Below are positions 1-10,749 of a DNA stretch of 64,000 nt, one piece after another. A program made the translations under genes and the position numbers. The DNA is from Micromonospora gifhornensis. Its GTDB lineage: Bacteria; Actinomycetota; Actinomycetes; Mycobacteriales; Micromonosporaceae. Every line of letters begins with the position of its first letter. The first letter of the stretch is position 1. The notes below the pieces were generated by a model. That model was not told where the DNA came from, did not search any database, and was given only the letters and a program-made list of their open reading frames with translations. Where the stretch lies: assembly GCF_016863515.1 (NCBI RefSeq), contig NZ_BOPA01000011.1:1-64000 (forward strand), in the 5' to 3' direction.

Positions 1-129
1 ACCGGGGGACGGGTGCATGCAAACGCCGTCAGGCGCTGAAAGAACAAGAGGGGGAAGGTTCACCGGCTCACACGCGGGGCGGGGAACCCATCGCGGGGCC
101 CCGGGGGGACCCCTTCGCGGCGCCGGGAC

Positions 130-375
130 CATGTACAACGACCGACCACCCACCATCATTCCCGGGGGCCGGGCCAACCACGAAGCCATCTGACCTGCTC
201 CGGGCGGTCTTCATCGGCCGGTCAGACATGTGCAACGACCCGCCGGCCACCCCCATTCCCGGAACTGGCCATCCACGTGCCGGGGGCGGCCACTCGTCGG
301 AGCCATCTACTCGGCACCGCCGCCTTCGCCGGCCGGTCAAGGTAGGTCGTCCGTCCAACCGCCCACTGGCCGCCA
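130..375. repeat. Degenerate ~100-115 bp tandem repeat
   Basis: Similar blocks recur: a CATGTACAACGACC / CATGTGCAACGACC motif, then ATTCCCGG, then AGCCATCT, then CGCCGGCCGGTCA-like text, starting near 131 and 228. A partial third copy follows (CCGCCATCATTGCCCGG near 366). Copies differ by substitutions and small indels, so this is an old, decayed repeat. Function unknown. Confidence 0.5.
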
Positions 376-497
376 TCATTGCCCGGACGCCCGCACACCA
401 GACCGGACAAACCACGCACCGGCCGCACTTCCGGCCACCGGAGGGGCGGAGGCAGACGGCAACGGCCGAGGCAAACGGCGTCGGCAGGAGGAGCTCG

Positions 498-560
498 CAC
501 CGTTTCGCCGAAACGGCGGGGTCCAGCTCGGCGGGATACCGCCATTTCGCCGAAACGGTG
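498..560. repeat. Composite palindrome (palindromes nested in an inverted repeat)
   Basis: CCGTTTCG-C-CGAAACGG (500-516) is a perfect 8-bp palindrome around one base. A second copy at 542-558 has one mismatch, and the centres lie 42 nt apart. The flanks extend this to 22-nt arms (498-519 and 539-560) that are inverted repeats of each other with two mismatches. It could be a paired regulator site or a cruciform-forming element. No gene start is nearby. Confidence 0.65.
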
Positions 561-700
561 TCGATCACCGCGCGGCGGGGGGCACACCCCAGCAGCCACC
601 CCTGGCCCACTTCAACAGCAAACCACCCAAACACACCCAAAACAAACTCAAGGCCGCTCGCGGCATGGACAACCCGGTGGCCAGCACAGCCAGCACAGCC

Positions 701-848
701 GAAGGCCAAGACAGCCCGAGGCCAGGACGACCCGAGGCCAGCACAGCCCGAGGCCAAGACGACCCATGAACAGAACGACCCGAGCCGGGACAGCCCAAGC
801 CCAAGGCCAGGACGACCCAAGGCCAGGACGACCTGTGGCCAGGACAGC
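701..848. repeat. 16-bp degenerate tandem array
   Basis: Units of the form GAGGCCARGACGACCC follow one another at 718-733, 734-749, 750-765, 803-818 and 819-834, with shorter or diverged units between and around them. There are no unique spacers, so this is not a CRISPR array. The plus strand of the array is almost free of T. Confidence 0.7.
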
Positions 849-980
849 ACGACAGCTGACGGCCGCGCGGGCGGTCGATCGAGGTCAGGCGACGAGCCGG
901 CCTGCCGACGGGCCAAACGCGGCAAAACCTTCCACAGGCAGCCAGAACAAACAGGCTGAGCCCACACGTGGCCAGACAGC

Positions 981-1000
981 GCCTGACGGGCCCTTCAGGC
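981..1000 (-). terminator. Possible terminator hairpin after DUF2550
   Basis: GCCTGA-CGGGCCCT-TCAGGC forms a compact hairpin 15 nt beyond the stop codon of the DUF2550 gene. There is no T-tract, so termination function is uncertain. Confidence 0.35.
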
Positions 1001-1014
1001 GGTCCGGGCGGAGG

Positions 1015-1473
1015 TCAGGCGGCGGGCCAGTCCTGCTGAGGGGCCAGACGTGGCGAGACCGCCCCCGGAGGAGCGGCCTCGAGCCAGGAAAGGAATCCGG
1101 TAACGGTGGATCGTGCCATGGCGATCTCGACCGGAGCGTGTCGACTCGTACAGCGGAGAATGACCCAGTCCGCCGGCATGGCCAGTCGTTCCTGGCCCTC
1201 CGGCAACCGCCGTCGCTCCACGCTCAGCCCGTCGCGGGAGAGCACCCGCTTGGGGCGTACCGCGAAACTGACCATCCGGTACCAACGGAGTTCGTCGCCG
1301 ACGAACCTGCCGAAGCCGGGCGACCAGCCCCGGCCGTCGAGCATCGTGGAGGTCCGGACGCTGAGCCGGATGATGCCTCCGCTTCTGGTGACCACTGCCC
1401 GCCGGATGAAGAGGAACAGAATCGCGCCGACAATCACGGCGAAGCCGATTCCGATCCCTTCCACGATCTCCAT
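1015..1473 (-). CDS. DUF2550 family membrane protein
   Basis: 152 residues. An N-terminal transmembrane helix (about residues 5-24, GIGFAVIVGAILFLFIRR) is followed by a soluble domain rich in Arg and Trp (DELRWYRMVSF, DWVILRCTSR). This matches the actinobacterial DUF2550 family, which is characteristically found just after atpC; the function is unknown. It lies 12 nt downstream of atpC on the same strand and is probably co-transcribed as the last gene of the ATP synthase region. The family call rests on context and overall pattern. Confidence 0.8.
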   Translation of the reverse strand: MEIVEGIGIGFAVIVGAILFLFIRRAVVTRSGGIIRLSVRTSTMLDGRGWSPGFGRFVGDELRWYRMVSFAVRPKRVLSRDGLSVERRRLPEGQERLAMPADWVILRCTSRHAPVEIAMARSTVTGFLSWLEAAPPGAVSPRLAPQQDWPAA

Positions 1474-1485
1474 CGGCGGGTCGGC

Positions 1486-1770
1486 TCAGTTACCCGAAGC
1501 GGCGGAGGCCGGGCTGGCGCTCTCGGCGAGCACGGTGACGCCCTGCCCGCTCACGGAGAGGAAGCCGCCGGACACCTCGTAGGCGACCTGCTCGCCACCG
1601 GGAAGCTTGATGCGTACCTGGCCGGGCTCGGCGAGCTGGCCGAGCAGAGGCGCGTGCCCCGGCAGCACACCCAGCTCACCTTCGGTCGTCCGGGCCATGA
1701 CCATCTCGGCCTTGCCGGACCAGACCTTCTCCTCTACGGCCACGAGCTGGACGTTGAGCTGCTCTGCCAC
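1486..1770 (-). CDS. atpC: F1Fo ATP synthase subunit epsilon, short form
   Basis: 94 residues. Epsilon binds the gamma stalk and c-ring of F1. The N-terminal beta-sandwich domain is recognisable ([18 protein letters not shown], then [16 protein letters not shown]). The protein ends at about residue 94 with a Ser/Ala-rich tail. Typical epsilons are about 120-140 residues and carry a C-terminal two-helix domain that inhibits ATP hydrolysis; that domain is absent here. The gene is unusual in not directly following atpD: an LCP-family gene and a hairpin lie between them. DUF2550 follows at once. Confidence 0.93.
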   Translation of the reverse strand: MAEQLNVQLVAVEEKVWSGKAEMVMARTTEGELGVLPGHAPLLGQLAEPGQVRIKLPGGEQVAYEVSGGFLSVSGQGVTVLAESASPASAASGN

Positions 1771-1857
1771 GCTGTCTCCTTGCTGAGGCGGATTGGGGAA
1801 AGTCTAGTAGCGTCCCGGAGCTGTTCTTCACGCGGGTACCGAGAGCTGCACCACTCC

Positions 1858-3006
1858 TCAGCCCTTGTTGACCAGCTTGGGATGTTCGAGCAGGAACGGA
1901 TCGAGCACTCCACGCTCCAGCGCGACGAAGAAGTCGTCCACCTCGGGCTCGAAGCGCTCGCCGATATAGCCGCCCCTGTTGTTGAAGATGCCTCCGCCCG
2001 GCAGCTTGATCATCTGGATGTTGCCGGGCCGGATGTCCTTGAGCGCCAGCGCGAAGTCGACCACGCTGTGCCCCCGACCGCTGAAGATCAGCGACTCACC
2101 GGCCGCCCGCAGCACCCGGTCCAGCTTGACCGGGTTGGTCACCACGTCGGCGCTGAACGCCTGGCCGGCCATCGCCTTGACGAACTGCTGCTGGTGCCGC
2201 TGCCGCCCGTAGTCACCGTCGGGCACGCCGTTCTCCGGGTACCGCTGGCGGACGTAGTCCAGCGCCTGCCAGCCGCTCAGGTGCTGCTTGCCCTTCGGGT
2301 AGACCGCCTGCGGGCCGATGTAGCCCTCGCCGTTGGGGTTGCCCTTGCGGTGCTTGCCGTTCGGCTCGCGGTGCTCGGAGCGGACCTCCCGCTCGATGTT
2401 CATGGTGACGCCGCCCATGGCGTCGACGATCTTCTGGAAGCCGGAGAAGTTGATGATCGCACCGGCGTCGAAGCGTTTGATCCCGGTGACGTTCTGCACG
2501 GTGGTGGCGAGCAGTTCGAAGCCGCGGGCCGCGTCGGGCTTGCCGCCGTCGGGCACCCGGCTGCCGAAGGACATCGCGTCGTTCAGCTTGGACGTGCTGC
2601 CGTTCAAGCCCGCCTTGGGGTACGCCGGGATCTCGACGTAGAGGTCGCGGGGCAGCGAGAAGAGGTACGCCCGGTCCAGTTCCTCCGGCACGTGCAGGAC
2701 CATGATCGCGTCGGCCAGCGGTGCGGTCCTGTCGTTTCGCGGGTCGATGCCGACCAGCAGGATGTTGAGCGGTCCCTTGATGTCGCTCTTGCGTTCGCTG
2801 GCACCGGCCGCCTGGTCGCCGAAGAGGTCGGCCTTGCCGATGGCGCCCTCGTAGCGGGCCATCAACGCCTCGGCACCCACAAGGGACGTGCCACTGAGCA
2901 TCATCAGCACCACGCCGAAGATGGTGCAGAACCTGGCCCAGACCGGGACCCCGCGCCAGATCGACGGTCGCCCACCACGCTTGCCGCGTCTGCCGGCCTT
3001 ACCCAC
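1858..3006 (-). CDS. LCP (LytR-CpsA-Psr) family cell-wall glycopolymer transferase
   Basis: About 382 residues with a basic N-terminus (KAGRRGKRGGR), one transmembrane helix (near FCTIFGVVLMMLSGTSLVG) and an extracytoplasmic LCP domain (LLVGIDPRNDR, DAIMVLHVPEE, FSLPRDLYVEIP). LCP proteins transfer lipid-linked glycopolymers such as teichoic acid or arabinogalactan-type polymers onto peptidoglycan. Start: GTG at 3006, because GGAG lies six bases upstream; an ATG at 3012 would abut that GGAG, and the ATG-like frame extends to 3054. The gene interrupts the usual atpD-atpC adjacency on the same strand. A hairpin upstream (3181-3214) suggests its own promoter in 3013-3180. Confidence 0.88.
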   Translation of the reverse strand: MGKAGRRGKRGGRPSIWRGVPVWARFCTIFGVVLMMLSGTSLVGAEALMARYEGAIGKADLFGDQAAGASERKSDIKGPLNILLVGIDPRNDRTAPLADAIMVLHVPEELDRAYLFSLPRDLYVEIPAYPKAGLNGSTSKLNDAMSFGSRVPDGGKPDAARGFELLATTVQNVTGIKRFDAGAIINFSGFQKIVDAMGGVTMNIEREVRSEHREPNGKHRKGNPNGEGYIGPQAVYPKGKQHLSGWQALDYVRQRYPENGVPDGDYGRQRHQQQFVKAMAGQAFSADVVTNPVKLDRVLRAAGESLIFSGRGHSVVDFALALKDIRPGNIQMIKLPGGGIFNNRGGYIGERFEPEVDDFFVALERGVLDPFLLEHPKLVNKG

Positions 3007-3180
3007 GAGCATCTCCGTTCGTCGCGTCCCCGCAGGGGATACGGGTACGCACATCCGAATGGTTGAACACGATTACCGCTCATCGGCGCATGAGCGTGGA
3101 GTAGACGGTATCTCGCGGAGGTTGTGATCGCCGACCACAGAAAACCGGGCAGCGGCGATGGTACGTGCCAAAGGTGAACG

Positions 3181-3214
3181 AAAGGCCGCCCCGGAGTTGT
3201 CCGGGACGGCCTTT
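3181..3214 (-). terminator. Hairpin between atpD and the LCP gene
   Basis: AAAGGCCG-CCCCGG and CCGGG-ACGGCCTTT form a strong near-perfect stem about 27 nt beyond the atpD stop. It lacks a long T-tract but is well placed to end or attenuate the atp transcript before the LCP gene and atpC. Confidence 0.65.
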
Positions 3215-3240
3215 CTCGTTCATGCGATCTGACCGAAGGG

Positions 3241-5615
<2,375 letters not shown>

Positions 5616-5624
5616 GGCCCGACC

Positions 5625-7271
5625 CTAACGCTTCTCGGCCGGAGCACCGCCGCTGTAGCGGGTGACCGTCTCGTGCTCGGACTCGCCCTCCAGCGGCTCC
5701 GCCGGCGCCTCGTTGACCGTGCGCTCGTCCTCGCGGCCCAGGAAGCCCTTCTTGAACTCCGCGACCGCCGCGTCGAGGGCGGCGATGATCTCGTCGTCCC
5801 ACTTGTTGTCGGCGATCGCCTGGAGGGTGGCGTTGTGCTTGCGCCGCAGGTACTCCAGGAACTGGGTCTCGAAGCGCCGCACGTCACCGACCGGGATGTC
5901 GTCCAGCTTGCCCTCGGTACCGGCCCAGACCGAGACGACCTCGTCCTGCACCGGGTACGGCGAGTAGTTCGGCTGCTTGAGCAGCTCGACCAGACGGTAA
6001 CCACGGTCGAGCTGCGACCGGGATGCCTTGTCCAGGTCGGAGGCGAAGGCGGCGAAGGCCTCCAGCTCACGGAACTGGGCGAGGTTCAGCCGCAGCGAAC
6101 CGGAGACCTTCTTCATCGGCTTCATCTGCGCGGCGCCACCGACCCGGGAGACCGAGGTACCGACGTTGATGGCCGGCCGGACGCCCTGGTTGAACAGGTC
6201 GGTCTCGAGGAAGATCTGACCGTCGGTGATCGAGATGACGTTGGTCGGGATGAAGGCCGAGATGTCGTTGGCCTTCGTCTCGATGATCGGCAGGCCGGTC
6301 ATCGAGCCGCCGCCCATCTCGTCGGAGAGCTTCGCGCAGCGCTCCAGCAGCCGCGAGTGCAGGTAGAAGACGTCACCCGGGTACGCCTCACGGCCCGGCG
6401 GGCGACGCAGCAGCAGCGACACGGCCCGGTACGCCTCGGCCTGCTTGCTCAGGTCGTCGAAGACGATCAGAACGTGCTTGCCGCCGTACATCCAGTGCTG
6501 CCCGATGGACGAGCCGGTGTACGGGGCGAGGTACTTGAAGCCCGCCGGGTCGGACGCCGGGGAGGCGACGATGGTGGTGTACTCCATCGCGCCCGCCTCC
6601 TCCAGCTGCCCCTTGATGGAGGCGATGGTGGAGGCCTTCTGGCCGATGGCGACGTAGATGCAGCGGACCTGCTTCTTCGGGTCGCCGGTGGCCCAGTTCT
6701 CGCGCTGGTTGAGGATGGTGTCCAGGGCGACAGTGGTCTTGCCGGTCTTCCGGTCACCGATGATCAGCTGCCGCTGGCCCCGACCGATCGGGGTCATCGC
6801 GTCGATGGCCTTGATGCCGGTCTGCATCGGCTCGAAGACGGACTGCCGGGCCATCACGTTCGGAGCCTGGAGCTCCAGCTCGCGGTAGCCCTCGTCGACG
6901 ATCTCGCCGAGGCCGTCGATCGGCTGGCCGAGCGCGTTGACCACGCGGCCGAGGAAGGCGTCGCCGACCGGTACGGAAAGAACCCGGCCGGTGCGCTTGA
7001 CGCGCTGCCCCTCCTCAAGCCCGGAGTAGTCGCCGAGGACGACGACACCGATCTCCCGGACGTCGAGGTTCAGCGCCACGCCGAGCGTGCCGTCCTCGAA
7101 CTCCAGCAGCTCGTTGGTCATGGTCGAGGGCAGGCCCTCGACGTGGGCGATGCCGTCGCCGGTGTCGGCGACGGTGCCGACCTCCTCACGGGAGACGTCG
7201 GGCGAGTAGGAGGAGACGTAGCGCTCAAGCGCGCCGCGGATCTCCTCCGTCGAGATGGTCAGCTCGGCCAT
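5625..7271 (-). CDS. atpA: F1Fo ATP synthase subunit alpha
   Basis: 548 residues. This is the non-catalytic nucleotide-binding F1 subunit. The P-loop [13 protein letters not shown] and the arginine-finger region ([10 protein letters not shown]) are visible. It is about 35 residues longer than E. coli alpha (513), with an acidic C-terminal tail ([19 protein letters not shown]). A C-terminal extension of this size is described for mycobacterial alpha, where it suppresses ATP hydrolysis; whether this tail does so is inference. Gamma starts 9 nt after the stop. Confidence 0.98.
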   Translation of the reverse strand: MAELTISTEEIRGALERYVSSYSPDVSREEVGTVADTGDGIAHVEGLPSTMTNELLEFEDGTLGVALNLDVREIGVVVLGDYSGLEEGQRVKRTGRVLSVPVGDAFLGRVVNALGQPIDGLGEIVDEGYRELELQAPNVMARQSVFEPMQTGIKAIDAMTPIGRGQRQLIIGDRKTGKTTVALDTILNQRENWATGDPKKQVRCIYVAIGQKASTIASIKGQLEEAGAMEYTTIVASPASDPAGFKYLAPYTGSSIGQHWMYGGKHVLIVFDDLSKQAEAYRAVSLLLRRPPGREAYPGDVFYLHSRLLERCAKLSDEMGGGSMTGLPIIETKANDISAFIPTNVISITDGQIFLETDLFNQGVRPAINVGTSVSRVGGAAQMKPMKKVSGSLRLNLAQFRELEAFAAFASDLDKASRSQLDRGYRLVELLKQPNYSPYPVQDEVVSVWAGTEGKLDDIPVGDVRRFETQFLEYLRRKHNATLQAIADNKWDDEIIAALDAAVAEFKKGFLGREDERTVNEAPAEPLEGESEHETVTRYSGGAPAEKR

Positions 7272-7364
7272 CCTCTGCTTCCTTAAGTATCAGGGGCCCG
7301 GGATACCTAGTACCGACCGGTCCTCGGGTCGACTGTCGTTTCCGGGCGCTTCGCGGGGTGCTGG

Positions 7365-8186
7365 TCAGCGCTTCGCGAGCGCGTTACGGGTCTCGTTGAG
7401 GCGGCGCAGGATCGTCCCGTCGTACAGGTCCGAACCCACCCGGACGCTCGCTCCACCGAGGATCGCCGGGTCAACCGTAAGCTTCACGGCGACCGCGCGA
7501 CCGTAGATGGCCGCGAGCCGGTCACTCAGCCGACGTTCCTCGTCCTCGCTGAGGGGTGCCGCGACGGTCACGTACGCGACCTGCCGGTCCCGCCGTTCCG
7601 CCGCCAACTCCACCAGCCGGGACAGCGCGGTGGAGAACGATCGGCCGCCGAAGCCGGCCAGGGCCGCCTCGACCAGTCGCACCGTCGCCGGGCGGGCCTT
7701 GCCCGTCAGGAGCATCCCGACCAGCTCGGCCCGTTGCGCCACCGGCGCGTTCGGGTCGGACAGGGCGTTGGACAGCTGCGGGTCTGCGGCGACCACCTGG
7801 CCGAAGCGGAACAGCTCGTCCTCGACCTCGCCCAGTTCGTCAGCCCGGTCGGCACTGCCCAGCAGGGCCTGCACGCCGAGGCGCTCGGCACCGTCGAGCA
7901 ACTCCGACGGCGCCGACCACCGGCCGGCGACAAGCGTGCCGAGCAGGTCGAGCGTGTCCGCGCCGACCTTGCCGGAGAGCACCGAGGTCAGCAGCCCGGT
8001 CCGGTCCGCACCGGCACGGGCCGGGTCGGACAGTGCCCGGCGCAGCCGAACCTCCCGCCGCAGCAGGTCCGCCACGGCGAGCAGTTCGGCACCGGTGGCG
8101 GCGACCGCCGACGGCTCGGCGCGGGAGATGTACTCCTCCAACCGCGCCAGGGCGGTGGCGTAGGACTCCCGGCTGGCGGCCTGCAT
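7365..8186 (-). CDS. atpH: F1Fo ATP synthase subunit delta
   Basis: 273 residues. Delta joins F1 to the peripheral stalk. It is longer than E. coli delta (177) but matches the extended actinobacterial form. The C-terminal region VTVAAPLSEDEERRLSDRL...VDPAILGGASVRVGSDLYD is typical of delta. Its ATG overlaps the atpF stop by one base (TGATG). Unlike in mycobacteria, delta is not fused to subunit b. A 93-nt gap separates it from atpA. Confidence 0.95.
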   Translation of the reverse strand: MQAASRESYATALARLEEYISRAEPSAVAATGAELLAVADLLRREVRLRRALSDPARAGADRTGLLTSVLSGKVGADTLDLLGTLVAGRWSAPSELLDGAERLGVQALLGSADRADELGEVEDELFRFGQVVAADPQLSNALSDPNAPVAQRAELVGMLLTGKARPATVRLVEAALAGFGGRSFSTALSRLVELAAERRDRQVAYVTVAAPLSEDEERRLSDRLAAIYGRAVAVKLTVDPAILGGASVRVGSDLYDGTILRRLNETRNALAKR

Positions 8187-8716
8187 CAGCGGGCCCCCGC
8201 GCTCTCGAGGTCGGTGAGGAACCGCTCGACCGTGCCCTTACGACGGGCCTCGTCGGCGAGCGACTCGCCCACGATCCGGCTGGCCAGGTCGACCGCGAGG
8301 CCGCCGACCTCCGCGCGCAGCTCGCGCACGATGGTCTGCCGCTCCACGGCCAGCGACTCCCGGCCGGCGGCGATGATCCGGTCCGACTCTTCCCGGGCCT
8401 TGGCCAGGATTTCGGTACGGATCGACTCGGCGTCGGCGCGGGCGTCGTCCCGGATCTGCGCCGCCTCGGTACGCACCTCGGCGAGCTGGGCCCGGTACTG
8501 CTCCAGCAGCTGGTTCGCCTCGGCCTGAGCAGCCTCGGCACGCTTGAGGCCGCCCTCGATCGCGTCGACCCGCGCCTGGTACATCGTCTCCATGCGCGGC
8601 AGCACGAACTTCATCAGGACGAAGCAGAGCAGGGCGAACGCGATCGACCCGACGACAAGCTCCTGCCAGATCGGCACGAGCGGGTGGTGCTCCACGCCTT
8701 CAGCGGCGAGATTCAT
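8186..8716 (-). CDS. atpF: F1Fo ATP synthase subunit b
   Basis: 176 residues. This is a peripheral stalk subunit with an N-terminal membrane anchor (about residues 18-40, ELVVGSIAFALLCFVLMKFV) and a long charged Ala/Glu/Arg-rich helix (VDAIEGGLKRAEAAQAEANQ onward) that dimerises. Start: ATG at 8716, with GGAGG six bases upstream. The open frame extends further upstream but that part is non-coding in character. The stop overlaps the atpH start. Confidence 0.95.
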   Translation of the reverse strand: MNLAAEGVEHHPLVPIWQELVVGSIAFALLCFVLMKFVLPRMETMYQARVDAIEGGLKRAEAAQAEANQLLEQYRAQLAEVRTEAAQIRDDARADAESIRTEILAKAREESDRIIAAGRESLAVERQTIVRELRAEVGGLAVDLASRIVGESLADEARRKGTVERFLTDLESAGAR

Positions 8717-8747
8717 GTCAGACCTCCGGGTCGCGTCGGGCGAGGTG

Positions 8748-8969
8748 TCAGACTGCGAACGCGAGCACCAGGCCGAACAGGGCGAGCGCCTCGACCAGCG
8801 CGAAGCCCAGGACCAGCCAGGTGCGGTTGTAGCCGGCGGACTCCGGCTGGCGGGCGCTGGCCTGGATGTAGGCCGCGAAGACCAGGGCGACACCGATGCC
8901 GGGGCCGATGGCGGCGAGACCGTAACCGATGGTGTTGACGCTGCCCTCGATGGCGGCAATAACGTCCAT
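8748..8969 (-). CDS. atpE: F1Fo ATP synthase subunit c
   Basis: 73 residues, the proton-carrying ring subunit. Two transmembrane helices flank the polar RQP loop (ASARQPES). The glycine-rich first helix [15 protein letters not shown] packs the ring. The second helix carries the essential carboxylate Glu60 in [17 protein letters not shown] lies about 10 nt before the ATG. An 8-bp perfect hairpin precedes the ribosome binding site (8991-9010). Confidence 0.97.
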   Translation of the reverse strand: MDVIAAIEGSVNTIGYGLAAIGPGIGVALVFAAYIQASARQPESAGYNRTWLVLGFALVEALALFGLVLAFAV

Positions 8970-8990
8970 TGCTGGTATTCCTCCTAGTAG

Positions 8991-9010
8991 ACGCGTGATC
9001 CCTCACGCGT
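8991..9010 (-). promoter_or_regulatory. Leader hairpin upstream of atpE
   Basis: ACGCGTGA-TCCC-TCACGCGT is a perfect 8-bp stem with a 4-nt loop in the atpB-atpE spacer, just upstream of the atpE ribosome binding site. It may protect or boost atpE translation, since the c subunit is needed in about tenfold excess. The function is inferred. Confidence 0.45.
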
Positions 9011-9064
9011 ACGCGGTCGTACCGGAAGCTCTGGTCGGGCCGGGCGGCCCGCCGAAGTCTGTGG

Positions 9065-9844
9065 TCAGTGCTCGTCGGCGAGCGAGCTGCCGATGTAGTT
9101 GGCGGTCAGGGTGACGAAGACGTATGCCTGCAACAGCGCGACCAGCACCTCGAAGAAGGCCATCAGGATGGCCATCAGGAAGGCGGCGATCGACGAGACC
9201 TGGATGAACAGGTTGTCCGAGGCGAGCATCACGAAGCCGCCGACGGTGAACACCAGCAGGATCAGGTGGCCGGCGAACATGTTGGCGAAGAGTCGCACTG
9301 CCAGGGTGACCGGCCGGTTGATGAAGTTCTGCAGGAACTCGATCGGGATCAGCAGGAAGTGCATCGGCCACGGCACGCCCGGGATGATCAGGGTCTGCTT
9401 GAGGTAGCTACCCAGACCGTGCTTACGGACGCCGATGTAGAGGTACATCACGTAGGTGATCACAGCGAGCACGATCGGGAAGGCGATGTGCGAGTTCGGC
9501 GAGATCTGCAACCCAGGGACGATGCCGAAGAGGTTGGTCACCACGATGAAGCAGAACAACACCGTGAAGTAGGGCGCGAACCGGATGCCGTCCTTGCCCA
9601 TCTGCTCGCGGGCGATGTTGTCCCGGACCAGGCCGTAGACGGACTCGGCCATCCACTGACCCTTGCTCGGCACGAGCTTCGGGTTCCGGTAGGTGGCCAT
9701 GAAGAAGATGATCAGAAGCCCGACGGCCAGCCAGATCATCAGCGTGAACTTCGTGACCCACGGACCGGCGAGATCCGGCGGGTAGAAGTCTCCGACGCTG
9801 GGGGGCCAGGGAAGGCCCTCTGCGGCGACAAGCTGTCCGCTCAC
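9065..9844 (-). CDS. atpB: F1Fo ATP synthase subunit a
   Basis: 259 residues. This is the stator membrane subunit that forms the proton half-channels with the c-ring. Several transmembrane helices are evident, and the essential arginine lies in VTLAVRLFANMFAGHLIL. Start: GTG at 9844, chosen because GGAGG ends 8 nt upstream; the frame extends to 9886 without a better site. It follows atpZ by about 40 nt. Confidence 0.95.
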   Translation of the reverse strand: MSGQLVAAEGLPWPPSVGDFYPPDLAGPWVTKFTLMIWLAVGLLIIFFMATYRNPKLVPSKGQWMAESVYGLVRDNIAREQMGKDGIRFAPYFTVLFCFIVVTNLFGIVPGLQISPNSHIAFPIVLAVITYVMYLYIGVRKHGLGSYLKQTLIIPGVPWPMHFLLIPIEFLQNFINRPVTLAVRLFANMFAGHLILLVFTVGGFVMLASDNLFIQVSSIAAFLMAILMAFFEVLVALLQAYVFVTLTANYIGSSLADEH

Positions 9845-9886
9845 CGTGTCATCCTCCGCACTCGACAGACCCGCGCGTGCCGGCAC

Positions 9887-10108
9887 TCAGGCACTGAGCC
9901 TCTTCATGATCAGGTAGATCGCTCCGGCTGCGCCGAGCATCATGCCAACGGCGATCCCGATGCCGGTCGGCAGTCCGAGGATTTCCCCCGCCAACCAGCC
10001 GAGGAATCCCCACACCACGATGCCGGCGAGCAGGTAACCAACGACGGATCCGGCTGCGCCTTCCGACGAGTGTTCGTCGGAGCTTTTGCGGTGAGGGTTG
10101 TCGGCCAT
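9887..10108 (-). CDS. AtpZ/AtpI-like small membrane protein of the ATP synthase operon
   Basis: 73 residues. A charged N-terminus (NPHRKSSDEHSSEG) is followed by two transmembrane helices (VVGYLLAGIVVWGFLGWLAG and IGIAVGMMLGAAGAIYLIM) joined by a short loop. This fits the AtpZ / putative F0F1-ATPase assembly family, which helps with c-ring assembly or Mg2+ transport in other bacteria. Start: ATG at 10108; no strong Shine-Dalgarno is visible. It lies directly upstream of atpB. Confidence 0.8.
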   Translation of the reverse strand: MADNPHRKSSDEHSSEGAAGSVVGYLLAGIVVWGFLGWLAGEILGLPTGIGIAVGMMLGAAGAIYLIMKRLSA

Positions 10109-10275
10109 GACGTGGCGAACACTATCAGCCGGGAGTTTCACGAGTGTGCGGCACCCCCCACACTGCGAGCAGCGTGCGGGCGTTGGGAGCCGGCGGGTCG
10201 AGCCTCGGGTAAGAGTACTCCTGTCCGGCCACCGGAACAGGACCACGAAACGCCCGGAGAGAACCAACCGTACGG

Positions 10276-10749
10276 TCAGTGGTCGACCGAACGGTCCACG
10301 GTGGGCAGCGGGGTGCGCAGCGCCCAGGTCAGGTGAGCCCCGGTCCATACCACCACGGCCGCGATGATGGCCACGCCCATATCCGGCAGTCCGGGCCAAC
10401 CGGTGGCCGCGACCGCCGCCATCGCCACGCCCAGAATCACGATCTTCGTGGCGTACGTGATCAAGCCCACTGACATGATCAGCTTCGGGTGCACCGCGTC
10501 GGCCCAGGCCACCGAGAAGCTGGAGATCAGATAGCTGACGATCACCAGGGCGATGCCGGCGGCCACTCCGGCCGCGCTGGTCGGCCCGCGCAACCAGGCC
10601 GCGACGGGCACCGCGACCACCGCCAACGCGGCGCAGGCGAGCAGCGGCAGGCGCAGGTGCGGCAGCCGGGCCCGGATCGCACCCGGCTCCCCCGCCCGCG
10701 GTGCGGTCGTCGCGGCCACGCCGGGCTCACCGGCACGCGGCGCGGTCAT
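10276..10749 (-). CDS. atpI: AtpI-like ATP synthase accessory membrane protein
   Basis: 157 residues with four predicted transmembrane helices ([77 protein letters not shown]). This is the architecture of ATP synthase protein I, which assists c-ring assembly. The N-terminus contains a small duplication (APRAGEPG twice). Its ATG overlaps the glyA stop by four bases (ATGA). Together with the gene at 9887 the operon therefore has two AtpI/AtpZ-type helpers. Confidence 0.8.
   Translation of the reverse strand: MTAPRAGEPGVAATTAPRAGEPGAIRARLPHLRLPLLACAALAVVAVPVAAWLRGPTSAAGVAAGIALVIVSYLISSFSVAWADAVHPKLIMSVGLITYATKIVILGVAMAAVAATGWPGLPDMGVAIIAAVVVWTGAHLTWALRTPLPTVDRSVDH

Larger units (their letters stand above)
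1..1014. other. Gene-free, repeat-rich region downstream of the ATP synthase operon
   Basis: I see no credible gene in this first kilobase. Overlapping open frames exist on both strands, but they are low-complexity (Pro/Arg/Gly/Thr-rich), none has a convincing ribosome binding site, and none resembles a known family. The region holds degenerate repeats (130-375), a composite palindrome (498-560), a 16-bp tandem array (701-848) and a short hairpin after the DUF2550 gene (981-1000). The plus strand is extremely T-poor: 679-766 and 768-833 contain no T at all. Confidence 0.7.

Noticed and set aside
701..848. CRISPR-like array
   Set aside because: Units are 16 bp, directly abutting, degenerate and without unique spacers; no cas genes.
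379..3066. 895-codon plus-strand open frame across the repeat region, atpC and the LCP gene
   Set aside because: Shadow of minus-strand genes joined to low-complexity repeat translation.
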